Positions 9,154 through 18,340 are shown, numbered from the stretch's first letter. The stretch: 64,000 nucleotides of DNA from Chitinophaga sedimenti (GCF_023156195.1 NZ_JAKUKA010000001.1:3534001-3598000), one strand, 5' to 3'. Notes: generated by a model from the letters alone, not told the origin. Made by a program: numbers and translations.

Positions 9154-11537
9154 TCACTCCGTCCGCAAACTCTTTACCGGGTTCATTAAAGCCGCCTTCA
9201 CGCTCTGGAAACTTACCGTGAGCAAGGTAACCAGCAATACACCCCCACCGGCAGATACAAAGATCCACCACGGAATATCCGAGCGATATTGATAACCCGC
9301 CAGCCAGTTACGCATGAGGAGATAAGCGATCGGCATTGCAATAAAAATCGATATCGACACCAGTATTAAAAAATCTCTGGAAAGCATGGCCCACAAATTG
9401 AGTACAGAGGCGCCAAGCACTTTGCGAACGCCAATTTCCCTGGTGCGGCGTTCAGCCATAAATGAAGCCATACCCAACAAACCGAGGCAACAGATAAATA
9501 CCGCAAGCATCGCAAAAAACCCGACCAGTTTACCGATGCGCTGCTCGTCCGCAAACTTGCCTGCATAATCCTGATCAATGAACTTGTACCCAATCACCGC
9601 AGCTGCATCGTAATGGCGCACTGCTTCTTCAATTCTCGCTAAAGCACGCTGCATACTTACGTTGGGGTTCACGCGCATGGTGATCATCGACACATCTTGC
9701 GAATTGAGGTTATAAAGCGAAGCCCGTACCGGCACATAAGGCGATTCGGCGATAATATCTTTAATCACGCCGATAATTGTCCATTGGCTGCCATTCCAGC
9801 GAATCGTTTCGCCCACCGGGTTTTTCATCCCCATATAGCTGGCAGCCGCCTGGTTAATTACAACGGCCTGCGAATCTGAAGCAAACTGTTTGGAAAAATC
9901 GCGGCCGCCGACAAACTGCCAACCCATCACTTTACCGTATCCATGCCGCACCACGGTGTTTGGCCAGTCGACCGCCAACTCCTGCGGTTTGCCTTTCCAG
10001 CTGATATCGCCCTGCGTGCTCCACACGGTGGTAATAGGCGAGCTGGCGGCGGTAAGACCGGTAATAACGCCACTTTCGAGCAGCTCGGCCTCCAGCGCGT
10101 CTACGTGTCCCATCAGCGGTCTTGTGTCCATATCCAACATTACCAGTCCGTTGCGATCATAACCTACCGGCCTGTTTTGCGCATGCCTGATCTGTTTAAA
10201 TACGACCATCGTTCCGATGATCAGCAATAAAGAGATAGAAAACTGTGCTACCACCAGTACTTTGCGCGGTACGGCAGCATAACGGCCGGCCCGGAAAGTA
10301 CCTTTTAATACTTTTACAGGCTGAAAAGAGGACAGGTAACAAGCAGGATAACTACCTGCAATCAACGCCGTCACAACACTAATACCAATGCCCGACAGCC
10401 ACAACAGGGGATTGCCCCAGGGCATCTGCATCTGCTTGCCGGTAACTGTGTTGAAAAAAGGTAACGCGATGGCCACTAACAGCAACGAGAACATGAAAGC
10501 CACAATAACCACGAGCAGCGACTCTGAAAAAAACTGTTTTATAAGTTGTCCGCGTACGGACCCCACCGCTTTCCGGATGCCCACTTCCCGCGCACGTTTT
10601 TCGGAACGCGCCGTGCTGAGGTTCATAAAGTTGATGCAAGCGAGCAATAACACGAACACGCCGATAATACCGAACATCCACACATATTTAAGTCCGCCAC
10701 CATCCGGCACACCGTTTTTAAACGAAGTTTCCAGGCGCCACTTCCGCATCGGGTGCAAGAATAACTGCGGCTTCAGCCGTTTTTCGTCATCACGCAAATG
10801 ATTCAGCCGCACATCTTTAATTTTCGCAGTTACTTTATCCATGTTTGCCTGATCGGCTATTTGTACATAAGTAAGGCAAGAGTTGTTCCCCACGGGTTTT
10901 GCTGCGTTTTCATCCAGGGACGGGTGATGGTATAAGCCTCAAACGGCAACAGGTACTGCACGCGGCCGAACATCGAGTTACGCGGCAGATCTTTGTATAC
11001 GCCCTGCACCTGGAATACCTCCTCTTTCGAGATGGAGAGTGTTTTGCCCATCGGGTCCTGGTCGCCGAAAAAGTCTTTGGCGGCAGTTGCAGAAAGCAGG
11101 ATAGAAGCCGGATCTTTAAGCGCATCTTTTGAACCCACGATCATTTGCAGATCCAGCATTTCCGGACCGGCCGGCTCTACATATTTACCGAGCTTTTTCA
11201 GATGTTTATCGCCATGTGTAAGCACAAAGTAAAAGTCCCAGCTCGCCATCACCACATGTTTAAAATCACCTGGAAATTCATGGCGCAGGGCCTCTCCCAT
11301 TGGGTAGGGCATGGTTTGCCAGGTGGCAATGTCGCCACCAAAATCCTGGTTCTGGAACACCTGTGCGATACGATCGTAGTTGCGGTTATAACGATCAAAT
11401 GTTAATTCATCCCATATCCATAGGCCAATGGCAAGGGCTACGGCCATGCCGACAGCGAGTCCGCCGATATTGAGGGCCGCGTACCCCTTGTTTTTTACCA
11501 GGTTGCGCCAGGCTATCTTGATGTAATTCTTGATCAT
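9154..11537 (-). CDS. MacB/FtsX-type ABC transporter permease (frameshifted)
   Basis: About 795 residues, the usual length of the double FtsX-domain permeases of Bacteroidota. The N-terminus (MIKNYIKIAWRNLVKNKGY) is diagnostic, followed by a first membrane helix and a MacB-type periplasmic core domain. Then come an FtsX domain (three helices), a second helix with periplasmic domain and a second FtsX domain ending in MNPVKSLRTE. The two FtsX signature segments ARSEKRAREVGIRKAVG and AERRTREIGVRKVLGA are both present. The frame changes near 10870-10890 (QNPWGTTLAL versus NNSCLTYVQIADQ), probably one base. The ATG at 11537 is preferred over an upstream extension. No cognate ATPase is adjacent. 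Such permeases typically extrude antimicrobials or lipoprotein-linked substrates. Confidence 0.87.
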
Positions 11538-11691
11538 AGTTGGGTGAGGGTTATGCCGGGTGGCGGAGCAAAACTGTGCCAATATCTGAATATAATGATA
11601 GCCAATAATTTAGGAATGTACAAATTGCCGGGATGTCCGGTTTTAGTACAGGTAATTGTCCGGTATTGAAGGAATGGTTACATTCGTTAGT

Positions 11692-12204
11692 ATGAATGGC
11701 ATTACCTATATCGAATCGTTTTTACTCCAGCCCGACCAGTTATTTCAGTACCTTGCGGCTCATGCCAACTGGGACGATCGCATGGCCGCCCGCAAAACCG
11801 CCAGCTATGGTGTGGCGTACAATTATTCTCAGATCAGTTATCCTTATCGGCCTATGCCGGACCACCTACAAGTGCTCAGCGCTCAAATACGGGAAGCCAT
11901 CGGCTTTACGCCTAATAATTGTTTGATCAATTATTACCTTGACGGGCAATCGAAAATGGGATTTCATTCGGACCAGACGGATATTTTGGTGGAAGATACT
12001 GGTGTCGTGATAGTATCGCTGGGCGTTACAAGAACATTGCGCTTCCGCAATATAGTAGACAAAAATATAATCGTGGATTATGAACTTCCGCCCGGATCGT
12101 TGATCTATATGACACAGGCAGTACAGGATGAATGGCAGCACGCCATTCCCACAGCAAATGTAAATGACGGGCGGATGAGCCTCACGTTCCGTAAAATAAA
12201 GTAA
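11692..12204 (+). CDS. AlkB-like Fe(II)/2-oxoglutarate dioxygenase
   Basis: About 170 residues, similar in size to AlkB-type DNA/RNA demethylases of Bacteroidota. The triad is visible in GFHSDQT (H-x-D) and WQHAIP (distal His), and RMSLTFR carries the 2-oxoglutarate-binding arginines near the C-terminus. NCLINYYLDGQSKMGFHSD is the typical substrate-lid and core strand. The protein is cytoplasmic and likely reverses alkylation damage. The ATG at 11692 is chosen; 11674 would add six residues. It is transcribed divergently from the permease and ends back to back with the small monooxygenase gene. Confidence 0.85.
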   Translation: MNGITYIESFLLQPDQLFQYLAAHANWDDRMAARKTASYGVAYNYSQISYPYRPMPDHLQVLSAQIREAIGFTPNNCLINYYLDGQSKMGFHSDQTDILVEDTGVVIVSLGVTRTLRFRNIVDKNIIVDYELPPGSLIYMTQAVQDEWQHAIPTANVNDGRMSLTFRKIK

Positions 12205-12534
12205 CTAATACGCCCCGGTAGAAGGCTCATTACGTTCGTCAAGGAAAGCGACCGATTTATAATGCAGTACCTCCGGGAATGGATCGTAAAAATGATGCAG
12301 CAGCGCTTTCCATTGCTGATACTCGGGCGACTGCCTGAATCCCTCGGTATGATCACGAAGCGTCTCCCAATTTATGAGCAATACATACTGATGATCGTTT
12401 TCCAGGCAGCGCTGCAATTGCAGGTTAATAAACCCTTTCATGGCGCCGATGATATGGCGCGCATCCGAAAATGCGGCCTCAAACTCGCTGGTCTGGCCTG
12501 GTTTTACGTGCAGAATGGCTACTTCTAGTATCAT
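12205..12534 (-). CDS. Antibiotic biosynthesis monooxygenase (ABM)-domain protein
   Basis: About 109 residues from the ATG at 12534 (MILEVAILHVKPGQ); a longer frame to 12636 would need an unlikely leader. The ferredoxin-like ABM fold is suggested by the strand EVAILHVKPGQ, the helix EFEAAFSDARHII, and the conserved LINWETLRDHTEGFRQS with SPEYQQWKALL. These small dimeric proteins act as quinol or haem monooxygenases or have no known substrate. The stop is immediately adjacent to the stop of the AlkB-like gene. Confidence 0.8.
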   Translation of the reverse strand: MILEVAILHVKPGQTSEFEAAFSDARHIIGAMKGFINLQLQRCLENDHQYVLLINWETLRDHTEGFRQSPEYQQWKALLHHFYDPFPEVLHYKSVAFLDERNEPSTGAY

Positions 12535-12597
12535 AACAGGAAGATAAAGAATTATTCTACTACCGGCGCATGAAGCTTTTGTTATGCGCACAAAAAA

Positions 12598-12615
12598 GGC
12601 CGGCACGGGCCGACC
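12598..12615 (-). terminator. Rho-independent terminator of the TonB-dependent receptor gene
   Basis: On the minus strand GGTCGGC, a 4-nt loop and GCCGGCC form a 7-bp stem (one G-U pair), followed directly by six T residues. It lies 23 bases after the receptor stop codon. Confidence 0.75.
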
Positions 12616-12637
12616 GTTTCTTTTCATTCGTTTCACA

Positions 12638-14566
12638 TTATTTCCGAAGACTGAATTTCGCTCCGCCCATCAGCCATACGCCGGGCATTTGTGCGCCCAG
12701 CAGGTCCTGGTAAGATTTATCAAAAATATTATCTACCTGCGCAAAAATGGCCACCCTGTTTTTCACCACAAAGTACTCCGCTTTCGCATTCACCAGGAAA
12801 TAAGATTTATCAACATTCGCCTTGATAGCAGCGGCAGCCTGCGGGTTGCGCTCTTTATACAGGCCATTCAGCGAAACACTCCAGCGGGGCGCTATATACT
12901 GCGCAGTAAAATTCGCCAGCAGCCTTGCATTAGAGGCAATGTAGAAAGATGCGGCACCCGAAGGCGACTGGGTATCCATCCACACCAAACCTGCATTCAA
13001 CACTATTTTATGTTGATGGGCCAACGGCTGTATGTACTGTACATCCGTTTCAAGGCCAGTGGTGTTCACTTCGGCAATGTTCTTCGCCAGCGCATAGGAG
13101 GCGCCGTTTACCAGGTTGTCTTTGCGCGGCATATCAGCATAAGCCGTCGGCGACCAGTCGATCACTTCCTTCTGTTCGCGACGGAAGCCCGTTACAGCCA
13201 CCCGGATGCGATCGCGGATAAAGAAGTCGGCACCCGCTTCGTAACTGAACGAATGTTCAGACGTCAGCGCCGGGTTGCCTACACGCTGTCCCGCCGACAC
13301 CGTGGCTTTCTGATAGTTGTTGTAACGCTCCGTGAAGTCCGCATCCCGAATGGTTTTGCCGGCGCTTGCACGCAACTGTACCCATTCTGCACGGTAAGAA
13401 ACGTTTAACTGCGGCACCAGTTCGTACCCGCTTTCCTCGTTCCAATCCAGGCGTAGAGCGGGATTAATAAAGAACCGTTCGCCGATGCGCTGGTTTAATC
13501 CTACAAAAGCAGCGGCCTGTTGCAGGTTGTGATCACCACGGTCGTTGGAAGAAATACTTTTATCCCGGAATTGCAGGCCGCCGGTTAACGCGGTCTTATC
13601 TGTAAACGCGTGTTCGTATACCGCCAGTGACTGAAACAGTTTGCTGTCGCTGCTATTAGCTACGCCAAGGCCATTAAAACGGTACGTGTCGGTCACCGAT
13701 TTATATCCCGCCAGGAAAGAGAATTTGTTCTTGCCATTTTCGTAACGCAGCTGCAGCTGGTTCCACCAGGAGTTTACATTTTCGCGCGCGGTATCGCTGG
13801 CCGCGGTGGTGTAAAAGCCCTGCGCACCAAAAAAGCGCGTGTCATAACTGCTGCGCAGCGCCAGTTGCCAGTGTTCGCTCAGGCGATGGCTGGCAGACAA
13901 AGAAAAAGTATTCAGGTGCAAAAATCCGGAAGTACCGCGCTGTGGTTGTCCGTCGGTGTTGTTAGACAGTACACCCGCACTGATGGCGGTTTTCCCGTTA
14001 TTGTAAAATGCGTTCCCTCCGAGGTTCCACAAGCCGTAAGCACCACCGGTTACGCTGGCGTTATAGGATTGCTGTGGATTTTCGCTGGCTGCAAATGCTT
14101 TAGTGATGATGTGTATCACGCCACCCACTGCTTCTGAACCATAGATGGCGGAAGAGGCACCCTTGAGGATCTCGATCCGGTCGATTTCGCCGGGCGTAAC
14201 GGGGATGTAACTATTAAAGTGACCGGTATTCGGATCGTTTACACGCATACCGTCGATCACGACCAGCACCTGCTGAAAGGTGCCGCCGCGCACCACAAAA
14301 TCGCTCTGTGCGCCCATCGGACCGCGGGCCTGTACTTCCAGTCCCGGTACGTAGCGTAACAATTCATCGATGGAGTTGACAGGGAGCCGGGAAATTTCTT
14401 CGCCCTTTATAATGACCAGGTTTCGGCCGGTACGGGAGCTGCTGGTTGGTTGGATGGTGGCCGTTACCGTTACAGGGTCGAGCTGTTGCTGACTTTCCTG
14501 TGCCATCGCGAACGCCGGGGCCGCCAGTGCGGCTGCGAGGAGCAGCCTGCCTTTCATATTAAACAT
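12638..14566 (-). CDS. TonB-dependent receptor, BtuB-like
   Basis: Intact 642-residue frame. A signal peptide (cleavage after AMAQ) is followed by a TonB-box-like segment (DPVTVTAT) and a plug domain at about residues 45-155 (ISRLPVNSIDELLRYVPGLE, VVIDGMRVNDPN, IEILKGASSAIYGSEAVGG). A 22-strand-type barrel follows and ends in an aromatic-poor strand (MGGAKFSLRK). It lacks the N-terminal carboxypeptidase-like domain of SusC proteins and no SusD follows, so it belongs with the cobalamin or siderophore-type receptors. I looked upstream for a cobalamin riboswitch and saw none, so the substrate is open. It is transcribed alone and followed by a clear terminator. Confidence 0.88.
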   Translation of the reverse strand: MFNMKGRLLLAAALAAPAFAMAQESQQQLDPVTVTATIQPTSSSRTGRNLVIIKGEEISRLPVNSIDELLRYVPGLEVQARGPMGAQSDFVVRGGTFQQVLVVIDGMRVNDPNTGHFNSYIPVTPGEIDRIEILKGASSAIYGSEAVGGVIHIITKAFAASENPQQSYNASVTGGAYGLWNLGGNAFYNNGKTAISAGVLSNNTDGQPQRGTSGFLHLNTFSLSASHRLSEHWQLALRSSYDTRFFGAQGFYTTAASDTARENVNSWWNQLQLRYENGKNKFSFLAGYKSVTDTYRFNGLGVANSSDSKLFQSLAVYEHAFTDKTALTGGLQFRDKSISSNDRGDHNLQQAAAFVGLNQRIGERFFINPALRLDWNEESGYELVPQLNVSYRAEWVQLRASAGKTIRDADFTERYNNYQKATVSAGQRVGNPALTSEHSFSYEAGADFFIRDRIRVAVTGFRREQKEVIDWSPTAYADMPRKDNLVNGASYALAKNIAEVNTTGLETDVQYIQPLAHQHKIVLNAGLVWMDTQSPSGAASFYIASNARLLANFTAQYIAPRWSVSLNGLYKERNPQAAAAIKANVDKSYFLVNAKAEYFVVKNRVAIFAQVDNIFDKSYQDLLGAQMPGVWLMGGAKFSLRK

Positions 14567-14610
14567 TTCTAATTCAATACTTTGTTATGAAATATAGGTT
14601 TAAGCGGCAG

Positions 14611-14618
14611 CAAATGTA
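14611..14618 (-). promoter_or_regulatory. Candidate -7 box of the TonB-dependent receptor
   Basis: TACATTTG on the minus strand matches TAnnTTTG and lies about 45 bases before the receptor start. The nearest upstream TTTG is only 14 bases away, shorter than the usual spacing, so the -33 element is uncertain. Confidence 0.4.
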
Positions 14619-14690
14619 GCGCAATTGGCATTCAAAAATGCAGTATCCTATTTTTTCAATATATGAGGCATTCTAACCAGAATGATTTAT

Positions 14691-14752
14691 ATTAGAAGTG
14701 TATTTGTGACCCTTGGCCCCGTGCTTCCACGACCGTAAAAATTAGTTAATCC
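14691..14752 (+). promoter_or_regulatory. Duplicated upstream element, copy 1
   Basis: This block before the first small secreted protein gene shares TTAGAA-TG-ATTTGT-ACCC, a C-rich stretch and TAGTTAATCC with 15631-15686 before the third paralogue. TGTATTTG at 14699-14706 is one base from the -7 consensus. It is probably a promoter plus leader duplicated together with the gene. Confidence 0.5.
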
Positions 14753-14818
14753 TCGCTCCCACAAAACCGGAGAAAGCCCATATCAACACACATGTTTAAC
14801 CATTTAAACAAATTCCAG

Positions 14819-15157
14819 ATGAAAAAAGCGATTCTATTGCCGCTGATTGCGCTGCTTTGCTGCGTCAGTATGGCTACGAAAGCGGCGAGTATTGCGCTTT
14901 ACGGCGGTACGCCCCCGTCATGGGCCACTGTGACCATTGATGGCAGCAACAACATCACCGTTACCGATCCGTCGGGCGGCTCCACCATCTACCGTATCGA
15001 CTTTTATTTTTACGGTAGCCCCAGTTATTACGCGGTACCTGGTCCCGGCACCAGCAATCACACGTTTAACTCCAACGGCGCGTACCTGATCTCCATTGGC
15101 TGGAATCTTTACGGCTGGCCTTACACCGCTTCGGCGCATTATCAAATCACATATTAA
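14819..15157 (+). CDS. Small secreted protein of unknown family, paralogue 1
   Basis: 112 residues. A Sec signal peptide (MKKAILLPLIALLCCVSMA) probably ends at KA|AS. The mature part of about 90 residues is rich in Gly, Thr, Ser, Tyr and Pro, with predicted beta strands. It has the pattern YGGTPP-TVTID-SNNITV-IYRIDFY-P-Y-P-F-AYLISIGW-Y-A-YQITY shared with the next gene. There are no Cys residues in the mature part, no lipobox and no sorting tail, so it is probably periplasmic or released. I do not recognise a family. ATG 14819 matches the paralogue's MKKA start; a frame extending to 14792 is less likely. The next paralogue follows after 20 bases, so the two are one operon. Confidence 0.65.
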   Translation: MKKAILLPLIALLCCVSMATKAASIALYGGTPPSWATVTIDGSNNITVTDPSGGSTIYRIDFYFYGSPSYYAVPGPGTSNHTFNSNGAYLISIGWNLYGWPYTASAHYQITY

Positions 15158-15177
15158 TCATTTCTAAAAAATCCATT

Positions 15178-15507
15178 ATGAAAAAAGCAATCGTATCCAC
15201 TTTCGTCGTATTACTAAGCTGCGTAACCATGGCCGTACAGGCAGCGACTATTGGTCTGGGTGGCGGTACACCACCTGCAGGCACCACTGTTACTATTGAT
15301 GCTTCCAACAACATTACGGTAAGCAGCAGCGGTTCTATTTACCGCATTGATTTTTACCGTCACACCGCGCCTACGTTTTATTCGATCGTTGGTCCAATGA
15401 CAGGCAGCTATACGTTTTACGCAGACAACGCATACATTGTAAGCATCGGCTGGCAACTGCCGTTTTATCCGTATAGCGCAACTGCTCAATATTATATCAC
15501 TTACTAA
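15178..15507 (+). CDS. Small secreted protein of unknown family, paralogue 2
   Basis: 109 residues, clearly homologous to the upstream gene. It has the signal peptide MKKAIVSTFVVLLSCVTMAV with cleavage near QA|AT, then GLGGGTPPAGTTVTIDASNN, SIYRIDFYRH, AYIVSIGW and a C-terminus YYITY like the YQITY of paralogue 1. The hydrophobic core and terminal strands are conserved while the loops differ. It is an intact frame in the same operon as paralogue 1. Family and function are unknown; an adhesin-like or inhibitor-like beta-sandwich is possible but unsupported. Confidence 0.65.
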   Translation: MKKAIVSTFVVLLSCVTMAVQAATIGLGGGTPPAGTTVTIDASNNITVSSSGSIYRIDFYRHTAPTFYSIVGPMTGSYTFYADNAYIVSIGWQLPFYPYSATAQYYITY

Positions 15508-15536
15508 ATAGCTGCTGAGGATTTATCTTTCTCCGT

Positions 15537-15557
15537 TATTTTTTATGCAATAGAACG
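15537..15557 (+). repeat. 21-bp exact intergenic repeat, copy 1
   Basis: The 21 bases here (ending TTTTTATGCAATAGAACG) recur identically at 28071-28091. Both copies are just after a stop codon, here 30 bases after paralogue 2. The function is unknown. Confidence 0.6.
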
Positions 15558-15630
15558 TTTGTTTTCCCGCCTGCGAATCTGTACTATCTTCTGATAAAAA
15601 GTATTCACCCCCAACTACTGCTTTGTTTAA

Positions 15631-15686
15631 TTTAGAATTGCATTTGTAACCCATATTCCCCTGTTGATTTTTTGCATAGTTAATCC
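15631..15686 (+). promoter_or_regulatory. Duplicated upstream element, copy 2
   Basis: Homologous to 14691-14752, with TGCATTTG (15639-15646) in the place of the -7 box and TAGTTAATCC at 15677-15686. It precedes paralogue 3, which therefore probably has its own promoter. Confidence 0.5.
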
Positions 15687-15746
15687 ATCTCCTGGCCGGG
15701 GAGGAATTGTTCATTTATTTATTCACCCTTTTCATTTTCATCAAAC

Positions 15747-16087
15747 ATGAAAAAATCATCTTATTTCCCCTGATGATCATCTGCTGTTTATTCACCATGG
15801 CCGTGAATGCAGCGACTATTACTGTTTTAGGCGGCACCGCGCCGGGCAACGGTTACCACACCGAGAGTGTAGACAACTTCGGGAATGTTTCGCTTACAGC
15901 CGACGGCTACGTTGGTAGTGTATTTTGTGTGAAAGACGTAACACCGGGCAGTACCGGACCTTACTACTGGTGGATATCGCCCGGTAGTGGCAACTTCAAC
16001 ATCGGCGAAGCGTTCAGAATTGTAGTGAATTGGCATGTGTTGGGCGACAGCACTCCCTATGCGCTTACGTATGAAATCAGATACTAA
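15747..16087 (+). CDS. Small secreted protein of unknown family, paralogue 3 (start frameshifted)
   Basis: About 113 residues. The signal peptide KIILFPLMIICCLFTMAVNA and the following ATITVLGGTAPG align with paralogues 1 and 2, and the end YALTYEIRY corresponds to YQITY. The mature part is more diverged and contains one Cys. The ATG at 15747 is followed by six A residues and is out of frame with the body; one extra A would give MKKIILFPL as in the paralogues, so a homopolymer error is likely. The only in-frame start without correction is at 15707 (MFIYLFTLF), within the upstream element. Unknown family. Confidence 0.6.
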
Positions 16088-16145
16088 ACCGTCTTAAAAC
16101 CCGACAACAATACCTGCCTCAACGCATCATTGTCATCACTTTCTA

Positions 16146-17063
16146 TTACAGCCCGGTCCTGTTCAGCGAACGTGCATCGTCTACGCGGGTACCACTATGA
16201 TAAAAGCCGTTCATAGCGCGGTTGCGCCAGTGTTTGGTGGAGTCGTAATATTGCTTCGTAAGATCAATTTCCGTGATCAGGACACCGGCAACATTTTTTT
16301 CCAGGCGGCCGGTGATCACACCGTCCGCCCTTACCATAAACGAAGCCCAGCAACTTTCCTTTGCAGCACTGTTCGCACAGCTGATCCACATATAGTTATT
16401 GGCCGCATACGAGATCATGGTTGCAGGCATGGTAATTTCCGGGTACGTATGGCCGGGGTTGTATTTAAAGTTCTCTTTCCCTACCTGCTCTTCCATGAAA
16501 TGCTGCCGGTCCGCATCCATCCCTGCTGCATGAAAGGAATGAAACACCACTTCGGCATTGCGCATTTTTAATTCGCGGTATAATTCGGGGTAACGATAGT
16601 CATGGCAGATTAGCACGGCACAACACACACCCTTAATTTCGAACAAGGTAAAATGGGTACCGGGTGAATAGTGCGCCAGGTCGTCGGTTTGTTCAGTTTC
16701 ATCGCCGGCGCAGAACAGCTTGTCGTACCGATCAATGATCTGTCCCTGCGGATTGATCACATACAGGCTGTTATGCGGCTTGTGTGTGCCGGTAAGCTGA
16801 TGCGCGGAGCCCAGTACTACCCATATACCCCATTCGCGGGCAGCCGCCATCACCTGCAACGTCGCTGCCTTCAGCGAATCCCAATCATAATTTTCGAAAG
16901 AAGGAAAATCCACACCCGCGTAGCCGCTCAAACTACCTTCAGGAAAGTGTATAACGTCGCATCCATTTTTACTGGCCAGCTCCATCTGTCCAATAATATT
17001 TTCTTTATTACTGACGATGTTACTACTAACGGGAAATTGACTTGTTGCTATATTAAGTGTCAT
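16146..17063 (-). CDS. Carbon-nitrogen hydrolase (nitrilase superfamily)
   Basis: Intact frame of about 305 residues from the ATG at 17063 (MTLNIATSQFPVS). The Glu-Lys-Cys catalytic triad is visible: HFPEGSLSGY (Glu), DRYDKLFCAGDE (Lys) and AVLICHDYRYPEL (Cys). The family cleaves non-peptide C-N bonds in nitriles, amides and carbamoyl compounds. The subfamily is not clear from the motifs. The protein is cytoplasmic. It is probably in an operon with the upstream metallo-beta-lactamase-fold gene, whose stop lies 45 bases before this start on the same strand. Confidence 0.86.
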   Translation of the reverse strand: MTLNIATSQFPVSSNIVSNKENIIGQMELASKNGCDVIHFPEGSLSGYAGVDFPSFENYDWDSLKAATLQVMAAAREWGIWVVLGSAHQLTGTHKPHNSLYVINPQGQIIDRYDKLFCAGDETEQTDDLAHYSPGTHFTLFEIKGVCCAVLICHDYRYPELYRELKMRNAEVVFHSFHAAGMDADRQHFMEEQVGKENFKYNPGHTYPEITMPATMISYAANNYMWISCANSAAKESCWASFMVRADGVITGRLEKNVAGVLITEIDLTKQYYDSTKHWRNRAMNGFYHSGTRVDDARSLNRTGL

Positions 17064-17107
17064 AAGCCGGGTGTTAAACAATATGACAAAGATGCAAAAA
17101 AATCCGG

Positions 17108-17890
17108 CTAAATGAAGGTCCGCCTGCCCGGACGCAGGTAAATGCAACGCTCACTGGCAAATGTATCGTTGTCAATAGCCTTTTTCAATTTATCTTCCCG
17201 CTCTTTAAAATGCGTCCATCCACGTTGGTGAACGGGAATTAACTTATTGGGACGTATAATGGAAGCCGCTTTCAGCAAGTCTTTGCTGTCCATGGTATAC
17301 TTGCCGAAACCGGTGAGATAAGGAAACTGCACACCACCTGCATGCATAATACCGATGTCTACTTTATACCGCCGCGCGATCTCATCAATACCCGCAAAAT
17401 AAACTGTATCACCAGATATATAGATGACCCCGTTCTCCTGCCCTTCATACTCAATTACAAACCCGATTACCGGTCCCGATACAAACTCCGGCAACCACCA
17501 CGGATGATGTTGCGCGGGTGTTGCGGTAATCCGAAGGCCCCGCACTTTATTCGTCAACACCGGAAAGGTTTCCCAAACCGCCAGCCCCGCGATATTATCC
17601 AGCACGCCGCAAGCCTTTCGGGTGGATAATACCTGTGGAACGTTTATGGTGAAGGCCTTTCCCGCATTATCAAAATTATCTTTGTGCTGATGATGGCTTA
17701 ATAACACCAGGTCTATCTCCGGCAAACCCGCCACAGGCAAAGCCGGATCGTCCGTTTTGCGCGAAACAGCCCCGTAGCCATGGTGGTACAAACGGCCACC
17801 CCGGTCGAGGGTGGGATCTGTGAGTATTCTGAAATCGCCGATCTCCAGCAATAAGCAGGCAGTATCAATATGGGTGATGTGGATGTCCAT
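17108..17890 (-). CDS. Metallo-beta-lactamase-fold hydrolase, UlaG-like
   Basis: About 260 residues from the ATG at 17890 (MDIHITHIDTACLLLE). Metal-binding motifs of the fold are LLSHHQHKDNFD (the H-x-H-x-D motif, ending DN rather than DH), a later His in PAQHHPW, Asp in YISGDTVYF and His in LIPVHQRGW. The N-terminal strand arrangement and ILTDPTLDRGG are typical of the UlaG / YtkL-like branch, which includes lactonases and phosphodiesterase-like enzymes. There is no signal peptide, so it is cytoplasmic. It lies upstream of the nitrilase-family gene, probably co-transcribed. Confidence 0.84.
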   Translation of the reverse strand: MDIHITHIDTACLLLEIGDFRILTDPTLDRGGRLYHHGYGAVSRKTDDPALPVAGLPEIDLVLLSHHQHKDNFDNAGKAFTINVPQVLSTRKACGVLDNIAGLAVWETFPVLTNKVRGLRITATPAQHHPWWLPEFVSGPVIGFVIEYEGQENGVIYISGDTVYFAGIDEIARRYKVDIGIMHAGGVQFPYLTGFGKYTMDSKDLLKAASIIRPNKLIPVHQRGWTHFKEREDKLKKAIDNDTFASERCIYLRPGRRTFI

Positions 17891-17946
17891 AACCTGAATG
17901 TACGGTAGTCCGGCCAATGTTTGCCGGCACACCGCCAAAGCGCCAA

Positions 17947-18273
17947 CTACTGCCGTGCATTGTCCAATACCTCGCAGGCGGCATTAAAACCGGCCTGGTA
18001 TATTTCATCGAACTTCCGGAAATCGAACATACTATAACGTGCAAGTGTTGCTGGTTCTATAAAGATGCTGCAACGCTGCCTGTTCTTCGCCACCCCTTCG
18101 TGAATTGCCATGTGCAACGTACGGTCTACATTGGCCAGGAAGCCTCCGCCGGGATTGTAAGCCGCCAGGGGGTTCACATGCACGCCGACAATATTGTCGT
18201 ACAGTGGCAGCAACGGTTCCAGAGCAGGTTGCCTGACAGGCCGCCATCCACGTAAGGCTTCATCGATCTCCAC
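17947..18273 (-). pseudogene. C-terminal remnant of a patatin-like phospholipase
   Basis: Only about the last 110 residues are present. FQPVEID, then in another frame KPYVDGGLSGNL with the D-G-G dyad motif, then EPLLPLYDNIVGVHVNPL resemble the patatin C-terminal half. The remainder (LHMAIHEG, FDFRKFDEIYQAGF) is in frame to the stop at 17947. Two frame changes occur within 60 bases. The N-terminal region with the oxyanion hole and the nucleophile G-x-S-x-G is absent: upstream of about 18290 there is no patatin-like sequence in any frame, only the repeat-containing intergenic stretch. This is therefore a truncated gene, unlike the merely frameshifted genes elsewhere. Without the nucleophile it cannot be an active lipase. 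Confidence 0.65.
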
Positions 18274-18340
18274 AGGTTGAAACTAGCAAGCACCTACAAA
18301 CATACAACGTAAGTAGTATTTCCACTAAGTCCAACAAGAT

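Noticed and set aside
12584..13408. A 274-residue plus-strand open frame inside the TonB-dependent receptor gene
   Set aside because: The opposite strand has an intact receptor with signal peptide, plug and barrel; this frame has no recognisable feature.
14567..14790. Cobalamin riboswitch upstream of the BtuB-like receptor
   Set aside because: The B12-box and expected multi-stem fold were not seen in the 220 bases between the divergent genes.
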